Positions 56,086 through 64,000 of a DNA stretch of 64,000 nucleotides are shown here, in pieces. Source of the stretch: Flavobacterium silvaticum (GTDB lineage Bacteria > Bacteroidota > Bacteroidia > Flavobacteriales > Flavobacteriaceae); the NCBI RefSeq assembly GCF_012911565.1, contig NZ_JAAMPU010000106.1, positions 186,001 to 250,000 of the forward strand, read 5' to 3'. Within the stretch, counting starts at the first letter, position 1. Every line of letters starts with the position of its first letter. The position numbers and the translations under genes are program-made. A model generated the notes under the pieces. That model made no database searches. It was not told where the DNA came from and was given only the letters and a program-made list of their open reading frames with translations.

Positions 56086-57282
56086 TTACAGGTTCTCAAG
56101 TTTTTTGTAGCGTATCAAGGCTTCGATAAAATAATAATCGCCGTAACTCAACGGGGTGTCGATTTCGGTTTTGTTCGGCATATTTCCAACGCCATGCTTT
56201 AGTAAAAATCCGCCGTTCGTTCCTTGCTTTGCAAAATATTCGGACGAAAGTAATGTGGTCAGAATTTGTTCCGATGCCTGTTTGTATTCAGCAGCTTTTT
56301 TAGTGTCGGAATACTGGCTCAGTTCCAATAAAGCAGATGCCATGATCGATGCCGCAGATGAATCACGCAGCGCATCCGGAAGGTTTGGCGCATTGTAGTC
56401 CCAATATGGAATTTTGTCTTCAGGCAGGTTCGGATGATGCAGTAAAAAATCGGCGATATGCTGTGCCTGCTGCAAATATTTTTTGTCTTTCGTCTCACGA
56501 TACATCACCGTATATCCGTACAAACCCCAAGACTGACCACGCGCCCAGGCAGAAGAATCGGCCGCTCCCTGATTCGTTATCTGCCGGTGCATCTTTCCAT
56601 CTTCCTTTCCGTAAATCACCACATGATACGAACTGTAATCGGGGCGGAAATGATTTTTCAGTGTCGTATCCGCATGACGCACAGCAATCTTATAATACGT
56701 ACTGTCGCCGCTGTATTTCGTCGCCCAGAACAACAATTCGAGGTTCATCATATTATCAATGATTACTGGCATTTCATCTTTCCCTGCGCCATTCCACGGA
56801 GCCGGATCCCAAGATTGGATACAACCCACAACCGGATTGAAACGTGTCGCCAACGATCTGGCGCTGTTCATCAGGATTTCTTCGTATTCCTTTTTCGGAT
56901 CGAGACGCTGGGCATTCCCGAAGCTGCAGAACATCATGAAACCGAGGTCGTGCGTAGAGGTGTTGAATTGTTCTTTTTTTAAATCCGATAGAATTCCGAT
57001 TGCTTTCTTCTTTAATCCTGCAGCTGGTTTTACCTCGTCGAGCAATACTAATGTGCCAGGGAAAAATCCGCTGCACCACCAACCCGAGTCACTGGTTTCG
57101 ACGGCATTTTTATCGGCATGGTATGTTTTGGGATAATGGCCGGCCGTGGCGCTGTTTGCCAATAGTGAATATTGCTTCTGGCTTTGGATGAACGCCGCGT
57201 CTATTTTATCGGCCGGTATTTTTTGTGCCCGGCAAATAAGGAGCGAAAGACATACGGCACAGCAATAGGCAAATTTGAACAT
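56086..57282 (-). CDS. GH88 unsaturated glucuronyl hydrolase
   Basis: ATG at 57282 is chosen because it starts a signal peptide (KFAYCCAVCLSLLICRAQ). The 398-residue (alpha/alpha)6-barrel enzyme shows the GH88 aspartates in STHDLGFMMF near residue 112 and MPVIIDNMMNLELLFWA near residue 175, and SWARGQSWGLYGYTV near residue 240. The family removes the 4,5-unsaturated uronic acid left by polysaccharide lyases. No lyase is encoded in this window, so the substrate must be made elsewhere. It is first gene of the three-gene unit. Confidence 0.92.
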   Translation of the reverse strand: MFKFAYCCAVCLSLLICRAQKIPADKIDAAFIQSQKQYSLLANSATAGHYPKTYHADKNAVETSDSGWWCSGFFPGTLVLLDEVKPAAGLKKKAIGILSDLKKEQFNTSTHDLGFMMFCSFGNAQRLDPKKEYEEILMNSARSLATRFNPVVGCIQSWDPAPWNGAGKDEMPVIIDNMMNLELLFWATKYSGDSTYYKIAVRHADTTLKNHFRPDYSSYHVVIYGKEDGKMHRQITNQGAADSSAWARGQSWGLYGYTVMYRETKDKKYLQQAQHIADFLLHHPNLPEDKIPYWDYNAPNLPDALRDSSAASIMASALLELSQYSDTKKAAEYKQASEQILTTLLSSEYFAKQGTNGGFLLKHGVGNMPNKTEIDTPLSYGDYYFIEALIRYKKLENL

Positions 57283-57650
57283 TGGATACGTAGTTTGAAT
57301 AAAGATAGGCAATTCAAAAAAAATCGGTTTTTCATACCTAATCCGACCAAAATCAATCACTCCGACAGCATACACTAATCCGTCATGTTCAACCTATTTT
57401 TTTGTGGCAATCGGAGATGTGGAGATTTAAAAATCCACAAGATATTTCTCCACATCTTATGGGCTTGGCTCTGCTTAAACAGAATCAAAACACAATGATG
57501 CTTTCATGCACCAAAACCATTTTAGAATTCAGAATAAATTCAGAATTACATATGTACTTCGCTAAAAATATCAATCACCTGATTCGGTTTCGGGCTTAAA
57601 AATTTCTTTTCCACTTATGACATAAAACTACGTTCCTAAACTCCACAAAC
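57283..57650. other. Divergent intergenic region of GH88 and PAP2 genes
   Basis: The 368-base region lies between two divergent genes and has no recognised gene. It holds the inverted repeat annotated at 57415-57457. Another TCCACA lies just before the PAP2 start (57641-57646). The remainder is AT-rich. Confidence 0.5.
57415..57457. promoter_or_regulatory. Nested inverted repeat with TGTGGA half-sites
   Basis: AGATGTGGAGA (57415-57425) and TCTCCACATCT (57447-57457) are perfect 11-base complements. A further TCCACA lies between them (57434-57439). This looks like an operator with several half-sites, about 135 bases upstream of the GH88 start. Confidence 0.45.
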
Positions 57651-58421
57651 ATGAGAAAGACCGCAGTTTTATTGTTCGTAGCCCTTGTGGCACAACATCG
57701 TTCCGAAGCACAAAATGCAGTTGTCGACAGCATTTCGACAGATTCAATCAAAAAAAACCGCTTTCATTATGAAGCACTAATCATTCCGACAGCTTTGATT
57801 GGCTATGGACTGATAGGGATTGAAAGCGACCAGATCCAAAGCTGGAACCTCGGCATACGTGAAGAGGTCACAGAAGATATCGACAGGAAAATAACCATCG
57901 ATGATTTTTCGCAATGGGCGCCAGCCGTATCTGTTTTTGCGCTCGATGCCGCCGGAGTGAAAGCAAAAAACAATCTGAAGACGCGAGCTACCATTTACCT
58001 TACATCTTTCCTGATTTGCAATGCGACCGTTTTCAGCCTGAAATCGATTACCCGTATTGAACGTCCGGACGGAAGCGCACGAAATTCATTTCCATCGGGA
58101 CACACCGCAAATGCATTTATGGGCGCCGAATTTTTATGGCAGGAATACAAAGACAAGTCTATCTGGTATGGTGTCGCGGGTTATGCTGTTGCTACGGGAA
58201 CCGGTTTGTTCCGCATTTATAACAACCGCCATTGGCTCACCGACGTTGCAGCCGGAGCCGGAATCGGGATTCTGAGCACCAAAGTCGCCTACTGGCTCAA
58301 TCCGTGGATCAACAAGAAAGTATTCAACGGACACCATGAAAAGAACGGAACCTCATCTACCATGGTCATGCCTACTTATGACGGCCGCAATATGGGAATC
58401 GGTTTTGTAAAAACATTTTGA
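57651..58421 (+). CDS. PAP2-family phosphatase, membrane associated
   Basis: The 256-residue protein has an N-terminal signal or anchor and membrane helices. It has all three PAP2 motifs: KSITRIERP, then PSGHTANAF and FRIYNNRHWLTDV. The last has Phe in the place of the usual Ser before Arg. The catalytic histidines in PSGH and RHWLTD are kept. Such enzymes dephosphorylate lipid phosphates such as undecaprenyl pyrophosphate or phosphatidic acid on the outer side of the membrane. The next gene starts 10 bases later. Confidence 0.9.
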   Translation: MRKTAVLLFVALVAQHRSEAQNAVVDSISTDSIKKNRFHYEALIIPTALIGYGLIGIESDQIQSWNLGIREEVTEDIDRKITIDDFSQWAPAVSVFALDAAGVKAKNNLKTRATIYLTSFLICNATVFSLKSITRIERPDGSARNSFPSGHTANAFMGAEFLWQEYKDKSIWYGVAGYAVATGTGLFRIYNNRHWLTDVAAGAGIGILSTKVAYWLNPWINKKVFNGHHEKNGTSSTMVMPTYDGRNMGIGFVKTF

Positions 58422-58431
58422 CACAACAATT

Positions 58432-58890
58432 ATGAAGCGTATTTTTTTATCGGTTTTAATTTTGATAGTGATGGTTTCCTGTTCCGAAAAAGAACAATTG
58501 GGCACCACTTTTATCACAAATCCGGATTTCACCAAAGCGTTCACCCAAGACCAATGGCGTATTTCAAATTACAAGGTCAACGGAAAATCCATGAAGGCTG
58601 AATTCCAGGATTACATATTTACTTTTTCATCCGCGAACGAACTTGTAGGAAGCAGCAAATCAGACACCATCAAAGGCAAATGGCACGTAGAAAGCGATCC
58701 GGCAACAGACGATTCGCCCGATGTCGATTTCGGGTTCAAAATTCAATTCCCGCGCAAAGAACCTTTTAAGTATATCAATGGAAAATGGGCTATCGTAACC
58801 CGTGAAGCGGGCCGGTTGAGCTTGTTGTCCTACACTTCAGACGACTGGGAATACCTGACTTTTGAAAAGGTGACAACCAACGGAAATTAA
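58432..58890 (+). CDS. Small lipoprotein of unknown function
   Basis: The 152-residue protein has a lipobox (VMVSC, cysteine near residue 17). The rest, about 130 residues of beta-rich sequence with WRISNYKVNGKSM, DYIFTFSSANELV and KGKWHVESDP, has a lipocalin-like rhythm seen in many Bacteroidota lipoproteins. No function is assigned. It is co-transcribed with the PAP2 gene. Its stop overlaps the convergent lipid-kinase stop by 4 bases. Confidence 0.75.
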   Translation: MKRIFLSVLILIVMVSCSEKEQLGTTFITNPDFTKAFTQDQWRISNYKVNGKSMKAEFQDYIFTFSSANELVGSSKSDTIKGKWHVESDPATDDSPDVDFGFKIQFPRKEPFKYINGKWAIVTREAGRLSLLSYTSDDWEYLTFEKVTTNGN

Positions 58891-59765
58891 ACCAATACTT
58901 TCAATGCGGACGGAATAACCGAAACATCTAGTCTGTTCGTTTTGAAACTCTTGAATTCACCGTCTATCTGGGCATCGATCAAAAGCGTTTCAGGCATTTT
59001 TATTTCTATCTGTTTCACCAATTGGTGCTGTGCTTTCCCAAATTTTTCCACCCGGTTCGTGAGTACGCGATACCCGAGTAAAAGTTGCTGCATGAGTGGG
59101 ATTTTCTTTACGATGAGCACATCCAGCAAACCGTCGGAAAGGCTTGCGGCAGGCGTCAGGCTCATGTGGTAACCCATTTCATTTGAGTTGGAAATGAACA
59201 GCAGATACGGATCTATTTCAACTGAATCTCCGTTGACTTTGACGATTGCTTTTTTTGGTTTATACGATAGACTCGCCGACAAAGCCGCAGTCACATAAGC
59301 CTTCAATGTCCTGTTTCCGGAACGCTCGTATTTTTTGATGATTTGGGCATCTATGCCGATTCCCATATTGCTGAAAAAGAAACAGTCGTTGACTTTCCCC
59401 ACATCGATGGTCGTGGCTTCAAGTTGGCGGATAATTTCAAACGAACCTTCTATGCTTCTCGGGATATTGAGGTTCGAAGCCAGGCCGTTTCCGGAACCTA
59501 CGGGCACGATTCCTAAAATGATTCCCGTTCCCACCAACGCAGATGCGACTTCGTTTATGGTTCCGTCGCCTCCGCAGGCAATGACGTAATCCGGATTTTT
59601 GGTCACGATATCACGCACCAAAGTCATCGCATGCCCTTTGTGCCTGGTGTAATCGACCTCGATCCTGAATTCGCTCCTTGGGAAATAATTCCGGATTGTG
59701 GTAGCCGATAAATTGTGTTTGGCTTTTCCCGAAATCGGGTTGACGATGAAATGCAGGTACAACAT
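58887..59765 (-). CDS. Diacylglycerol-kinase-family lipid kinase (YegS-like)
   Basis: ATG at 59765 gives a start (MLYLHFIVNPISGKA) that matches the family N-terminus; a longer frame exists but overlaps the upstream gene. The 292-residue kinase has the nucleotide motif CGGDGTINEVASALVG near residue 63 and PVGSGNGLASNLNIP near residue 84. It phosphorylates a lipid such as diacylglycerol in the cytoplasm or at the inner membrane face. The start codon overlaps the stop of the sulfatase gene (TAATG), so translation is coupled. Confidence 0.92.
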   Translation of the reverse strand: MLYLHFIVNPISGKAKHNLSATTIRNYFPRSEFRIEVDYTRHKGHAMTLVRDIVTKNPDYVIACGGDGTINEVASALVGTGIILGIVPVGSGNGLASNLNIPRSIEGSFEIIRQLEATTIDVGKVNDCFFFSNMGIGIDAQIIKKYERSGNRTLKAYVTAALSASLSYKPKKAIVKVNGDSVEIDPYLLFISNSNEMGYHMSLTPAASLSDGLLDVLIVKKIPLMQQLLLGYRVLTNRVEKFGKAQHQLVKQIEIKMPETLLIDAQIDGEFKSFKTNRLDVSVIPSALKVLV

Positions 59766-61723
59766 TACTTGAGCAGTTTGTTCGTAAACAGATAATCTGC
59801 GGTTTGATACCAACTGATGGTTTCGTCAAGGAACGACCGATCCATCGGAAGCGGTTTGAGGCTGTTGTCCTTTACGTCGTACGAATAGAAATTCTGCTTT
59901 TTCTGGTCGGACAGAATCATCACTTTATTTTGCTTCATCAACGTCAGTTTCCGGTACGTTCCCACCAAAGCGCGTTGTTCGAATGTGGGGTCAAAAACAT
60001 CCTTGCCGAAAAAATCCGAATCGTAACTCCAATGCATAAGCGAGAAAAACGTCGGGAACAAATCGATCTGCGAACATTGCTTATCGATTTTCTGATTGAG
60101 GTTTTCAGGCAAATTCACGATCATGGCCGGGATGTGATAATTGGCCACATCGATTTCATCCTTTCCGGCACTGCTCGCGCAATGATCAGCTATGATGACG
60201 AAAACCGTATTCTTAAACCACGGTTTTTGTTTGGCTTTCCGGAATAGTTCACGCAATGCAAAATCGGTGTATTTGACGGCTCCGTCGCGACCGGTTCCCG
60301 ACGGAATATCTATTTTACCCGATGGATACGTATACGGCCTATGGTTCGAAGTAGTCATGACGAAATTGAAAAACGGCTTGTTTTGCGAATGATAGGTATC
60401 GGCAACTTTGAGCATTTTGTTGAAGATATCCTCATCACAAATTCCCCATGCATTTTCAAACGTCACTTCGTTATCGGCAATGTTGTTTCGCGTTGTTTTT
60501 ATGGCATCGCTGAGCACACTTCCACGACCGCGATCGTAAATATTGAAACCGTTTCCGCCAAAATAAGCATTCATGTTATCGAAATAGCCGTCGCCTCCGT
60601 AAAAGAAATTAGACACATATCCTTTGTTTTGGAACACACTGTTTACTGTGTACAGATTTGCATTTTCCGGACGCTTCACGATGCTTTGTCCAGGCGTCGG
60701 CGGAATGCACAACGTGACGGCTTCCATACCGCGCACCGTGCGTGTCCCGGTTGCATACAGGTTGCTGAAGAACACGCTTTTTTGTGCGAGGCTGTCTAAA
60801 AAGGGGGTAATGTTATTTTGGTTCCCGAATTCCTTGAGGAAACTTCCGCTGAGGCTTTCAACGAGAATAAAAACCACATTTTTCTTTTCGGCCGTAGCTG
60901 CGGAATCGGTTATGGTCCTGTGGACGGAAAAATCAGTGCTGGTGAATTTGCTGTTCGGTTGTTGCAGCTTTTGGCGAACCATCTTAAATGCCTTGTCGTT
61001 TTCAACAGAAGTGTAGAACTCATCGTACTTCATCTGGTTGTTCCGGAACGCGGCAAAAAACGAATAGATGCCGGATTTTGAAATCTCTGAATTGTATCGG
61101 TTAGATGACCATTCGGCAACTGTATTTTTGATAAAGGCGGTGTATAAAAAAGCGACAAATAAAAATCCGCCGAAAATAATTAACCGCTGATGCCATTTCG
61201 CCGTAAAGCTGAATGTTTCGGAAAAAGCCCCGCGTTTGTAAAACAGGAACAATACCGCAGCCGTCAAAATACCGACTCCGCCAATCAGCAAGGGCAGCGG
61301 ATACGATTCCTGGATATTCGACACCACTTCATGCGTGTAAATCAGGTAATCGACTGCGATGAAATTGAAACGGCTGCGGAATTCTTCCCAGAATGTGAAT
61401 TCGGCGAAAAAGGCAAAAATCAATATAAAGATCGTAAGCGTCGTGAAGAACCAGACCAGGATTTTATCGGCCCAAGAACCAATCCATTTATTCGGGAAAA
61501 AAGTATAATACAATAGTGCCGGAATCGCTGCGTAACTGACTGTTCCCACATCAAAAAACAATCCCACGAGGAACGTCCGCGTCACATCAAAAACATGCCA
61601 GGACACATCTTGCGATTGCCAGGTAAAAAGCGAAAGCCGTATTAAAAATGAGGTGATGAGAAACCAGGAACAGAAAATAAAAAGCAGCGAAAACCTGCCT
61701 GCGAAATAAAACCTTTTAAGCAT
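59765..61723 (-). CDS. LTA-synthase-like membrane sulfatase
   Basis: The 652-residue protein has five predicted membrane helices in the first about 210 residues and a large sulfatase/phosphoglycerol-transferase domain after about residue 270. Visible features are the metal glutamate in VVFILVESLSGSF, the nucleophilic threonine region ATGTRTVRGMEAV and the metal DH in VIIADHCASS. In Gram-negatives such enzymes probably transfer phosphoglycerol or phosphoethanolamine to envelope glycans or lipids. Coupling with the lipid kinase suggests that the kinase recycles released diacylglycerol, as in LTA synthesis; this is inferred. Confidence 0.88.
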   Translation of the reverse strand: MLKRFYFAGRFSLLFIFCSWFLITSFLIRLSLFTWQSQDVSWHVFDVTRTFLVGLFFDVGTVSYAAIPALLYYTFFPNKWIGSWADKILVWFFTTLTIFILIFAFFAEFTFWEEFRSRFNFIAVDYLIYTHEVVSNIQESYPLPLLIGGVGILTAAVLFLFYKRGAFSETFSFTAKWHQRLIIFGGFLFVAFLYTAFIKNTVAEWSSNRYNSEISKSGIYSFFAAFRNNQMKYDEFYTSVENDKAFKMVRQKLQQPNSKFTSTDFSVHRTITDSAATAEKKNVVFILVESLSGSFLKEFGNQNNITPFLDSLAQKSVFFSNLYATGTRTVRGMEAVTLCIPPTPGQSIVKRPENANLYTVNSVFQNKGYVSNFFYGGDGYFDNMNAYFGGNGFNIYDRGRGSVLSDAIKTTRNNIADNEVTFENAWGICDEDIFNKMLKVADTYHSQNKPFFNFVMTTSNHRPYTYPSGKIDIPSGTGRDGAVKYTDFALRELFRKAKQKPWFKNTVFVIIADHCASSAGKDEIDVANYHIPAMIVNLPENLNQKIDKQCSQIDLFPTFFSLMHWSYDSDFFGKDVFDPTFEQRALVGTYRKLTLMKQNKVMILSDQKKQNFYSYDVKDNSLKPLPMDRSFLDETISWYQTADYLFTNKLLK

Positions 61724-61804
61724 GAAGGGCTATTTTTTCACGCAAGATTCCAACGTGAATTTGAATTAATTTTGAATTAACATTGGATTAACTTTCAGGA
61801 CAAA

Positions 61805-64000
61805 TCAAAACTTGTAGCTATACCCGAAACGAACCACCTGGGTTTCATAATAATCGCTGCTTTGATAACGGAAACCGTCGGCGTAAACTTCCTTTTTGAT
61901 CACAAGCGTGTTGAAGAGATCGGTCGCATTCAAAAAGATTTCGCCTTTGCCTTTCTGTATGGTTTTCTTAATTCCGGCATCGACTGAAAAACGCTCGTTT
62001 GTTTTTCCCTGTGGAATAATATCTGGCGCGAGCCAAGCTGCAGAAACCTGTAAAACAGCAGTCTTTCCGAGCTTGAACGTGTTGTTCGATTTGACGCTTC
62101 CGGAATAAATGCCAGATGCCGGAGTGTAAATCGTATTCGGCTGCGGATATAGAACGGTCACGGTAAATGCATCAAAGCGATTCTTGTATCCGTTCAGGTT
62201 CAGGTTTGAGGTGAACCAAGGAGCTATCTGTAACGATCCTGAAAACTCGATTCCGGTAGCATAGCTTTTTCCGGCATTCTGGAAAACATTATAAATCAAA
62301 TTGCTTCCGTCCATCGAACTGGCGATTCGCGAAATGGTTCCACGTACATATTTGTGATAAGCCGATGCGAATAAATAGCCTTTCGAAAAAGTGCGCTTAT
62401 AACCCAACTCGACATTATCTGTAAATTGTGGTTGAAGCGCCGGATTTCCAACCTTGATGATTTCCGCATCGTCGTACTTCGGAAAGATGCGGATATCGAT
62501 TTCGGCCGGGCGATCGACACGTCTGTTGTAGAATAACGAAACCTTGTCTTTTTCGGCCAGTTTATATGCCAAACGCAGATTCGGGAACGGCTTGATGTAA
62601 TCGTATCCATCGCTTTTGTATGTCGGATGGTTCGGGTCGACATCGTATCTCAAATGCGCATATTCCATACGCAGACCGGCTTCGGCCTCGAATTTTGCAT
62701 TTTCAAAAACATAGTTTCCATAAAGCGCCGGAATCATTTCGCGATACGTCGCACGTCCGCCGGCAGTGGAATCGATGGGTGAATTCTGTCCCGGATAAAA
62801 TTGCATATTGGTCGGGATTTCACGGTTGCGGAATTTGACACCGCCTTCGATACGCCCGTATTTCAACGGTTTGGTATAATCGAAATTTACGTCTATGACT
62901 TTTTCATCGGACAATAATTTAAACGCATCGGTTCCCGAGAAATCCGGCAGTATATTTTTGAACGCATAACGTTCATCTTCACGATGGAAGGTGTAATTGA
63001 TCCCGGTGTTGAAAAAGTGTCCCGGCTCGGTGAATTTATGGTTCCACGAAGCTGAAGCCATGACCGTGGTTTTGAGCTCGTTCTCTACGAATTGCCACAA
63101 TCGCAACCGCTGCGAAAAATCGGAATTGAAAAACGGTTCTTCCCCGTGATCGACGATTTTTTCACTGCCGAACATTCCCGAAAATGCTACGGTATTATGA
63201 TCGTCGTAATTCCAGTCGACACCTGTTTTCAATGTGGTGAAATGCGTGTCGCGATTGCGTTTTGTCTGTTGGTGGATAATGGTTCCATCGTCATAAAAAC
63301 GATTGACGAATTCATTTTTGTTCAGGGTTTCCGTGTACAGATAATCGCTCTGGAAATACACGTTTATCTTTTCCTTCCGATAATTCAGGGACAGTGACGG
63401 ATTGATTTTCGGTGTCAGTGAATACTGCGGATTTATCGTGGGCAGATTCGATTTCCGTTCCCACAAAGAGCCATATCCGGAACCGATCCCGACCTTTCCG
63501 TTCAAACCTTCTTGTTTATTCTTTTTGTAGATGATATTAATGATTCCCGCATTCCCGTTCGCATCGTATTTCGCCGACGGATTGTTGATGATTTCTATCT
63601 TTTCAATGGCTGATGCCGGAATATTGTCAAGTCCCGACTGGTTCGCGATTCCCGTCAATGCCGTTTGTTTCCCATCGACTAAAATCATGACGTGATCGTT
63701 TCCCCTGAGCAGTACTTTTCCGTCCTGCGTACTTACGCCGGGCATATTCTGCATCGCTTGTAATAACGAACCGCCGGTTTGCGAAACATTGTCGGAAAGA
63801 TTGAAGGTTTTCTTGTCCATTTTGGCTGAAACTTCTTCGGTCTTATTTGCGGTGACGGTCACTTCCTGAAGCAATTGCGAATCGGCTTCGAGGTTGACCA
63901 CCGGCAATTCGATAAAGTCATTGAGGTTTCCGACAAAAACAGCTACTGTATTCGTCTTCAAACCCATCATGCTGTATTCAACCAGATAATTCCCGGATGC
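61805..64000 (-). CDS. Outer-membrane beta-barrel receptor, N-terminus beyond the window
   Basis: The reading frame is open to the last base, so the true start lies outside the window. The visible part (731 codons) begins with the end of a carboxypeptidase-regulatory-like domain (SGNYLVEYSMMGLKTNTVAVFV). A plug region follows with SLLQAMQNMPGVSTQDGKVLLRGNDHVMILVDG, then a long TonB-dependent-receptor-like barrel (OMP_b-brl type) ending YETQVVRFGYSYKF. It probably imports a ligand bound at the surface or acts as a TonB-linked OMP. Internal Met codons near 63970 are not starts. The ligand is unknown. Confidence 0.9.
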   Translation of the reverse strand, partial: ASGNYLVEYSMMGLKTNTVAVFVGNLNDFIELPVVNLEADSQLLQEVTVTANKTEEVSAKMDKKTFNLSDNVSQTGGSLLQAMQNMPGVSTQDGKVLLRGNDHVMILVDGKQTALTGIANQSGLDNIPASAIEKIEIINNPSAKYDANGNAGIINIIYKKNKQEGLNGKVGIGSGYGSLWERKSNLPTINPQYSLTPKINPSLSLNYRKEKINVYFQSDYLYTETLNKNEFVNRFYDDGTIIHQQTKRNRDTHFTTLKTGVDWNYDDHNTVAFSGMFGSEKIVDHGEEPFFNSDFSQRLRLWQFVENELKTTVMASASWNHKFTEPGHFFNTGINYTFHREDERYAFKNILPDFSGTDAFKLLSDEKVIDVNFDYTKPLKYGRIEGGVKFRNREIPTNMQFYPGQNSPIDSTAGGRATYREMIPALYGNYVFENAKFEAEAGLRMEYAHLRYDVDPNHPTYKSDGYDYIKPFPNLRLAYKLAEKDKVSLFYNRRVDRPAEIDIRIFPKYDDAEIIKVGNPALQPQFTDNVELGYKRTFSKGYLFASAYHKYVRGTISRIASSMDGSNLIYNVFQNAGKSYATGIEFSGSLQIAPWFTSNLNLNGYKNRFDAFTVTVLYPQPNTIYTPASGIYSGSVKSNNTFKLGKTAVLQVSAAWLAPDIIPQGKTNERFSVDAGIKKTIQKGKGEIFLNATDLFNTLVIKKEVYADGFRYQSSDYYETQVVRFGYSYKF

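Noticed and set aside
57402..57599. 65-codon open frame between GH88 and PAP2 genes
   Set aside because: It runs through the 11-base inverted repeat, has no recognisable features and low coding character.

Overview
The window looks like a chromosomal segment of a Flavobacterium-like member of the Bacteroidota. The evidence is type A and type B T9SS sorting domains, many secreted proteins ending their signal peptides in AQ or SQ, lipoproteins of the Bacteroidota kind, TPR-bearing histidine kinases, a Reg_prop/Y_Y_Y regulator, starts without strong Shine-Dalgarno sequences, and moderate-to-low GC. One tRNA gene (Ser, GGA) is present. No insertion sequence, integrase, phage gene, CRISPR array or rRNA was seen.

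Layout. 0.3-2.5 kb: galK-galT, overlapping. 2.6-2.9 kb: tRNA-Ser followed by stacked hairpins. 3.0-7.2 kb: a two-component pair, a TPR/HisKA_2 kinase and a sigma-54-type response regulator. 7.4-14.2 kb: a tight six-gene operon of mostly exported hydrolases (two alpha/beta hydrolases, an amidohydrolase, a metallo-beta-lactamase-fold protein lacking metal ligands, an alginate-export-like porin, an isochorismatase-like hydrolase). 14.3-17.0 kb: a small membrane protein and a delta-60-repeat T9SS protein. 17.1-20.1 kb: a LytTR regulator and its TPR/LytS-type kinase. 20.5-41.2 kb: a beta-glucan (probably laminarin-type) locus with three proteins built from one carbohydrate-binding-like module, a YadA-head/C1q protein, a one-component membrane regulator, a clan GH-A glycosidase fused to an outer-membrane beta-barrel, a GH16 endoglucanase lipoprotein and a GH3 beta-glucosidase. 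41.6-44.6 kb: a large type B T9SS protein. 44.7-52.0 kb: a redox operon (aldo/keto reductase, NAD(P)-binding protein, exported F420-reductase-like lipoprotein, transporter, exported alcohol dehydrogenase, exported cupin-carboxymuconolactone decarboxylase fusion, a frameshifted alcohol dehydrogenase) with a divergent AraC regulator. 53.1-57.3 kb: GH88-GH2-DUF4861. 57.6-58.9 kb: PAP2 phosphatase and a lipoprotein. 58.9-61.7 kb: an LTA-synthase-like sulfatase and a lipid kinase, start and stop overlapping. 61.8-64.0 kb: the C-terminal part of an outer-membrane receptor cut by the window end.

The most interesting region is 20.5-44.6 kb. It carries extracellular and cell-surface glucan-degrading functions but no SusC/SusD pair. 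Its one large beta-barrel is fused in the same chain to a glycosidase domain with both catalytic glutamates intact. Three of its intergenic regions share a two-part sequence element: a box resembling CCATACATTAACTATAC, and about 110 bases further on TGTATAGTTT. This suggests a common regulon, perhaps controlled by the regulator encoded inside the locus. All functional statements rest on motif recognition by eye; no database search was run.
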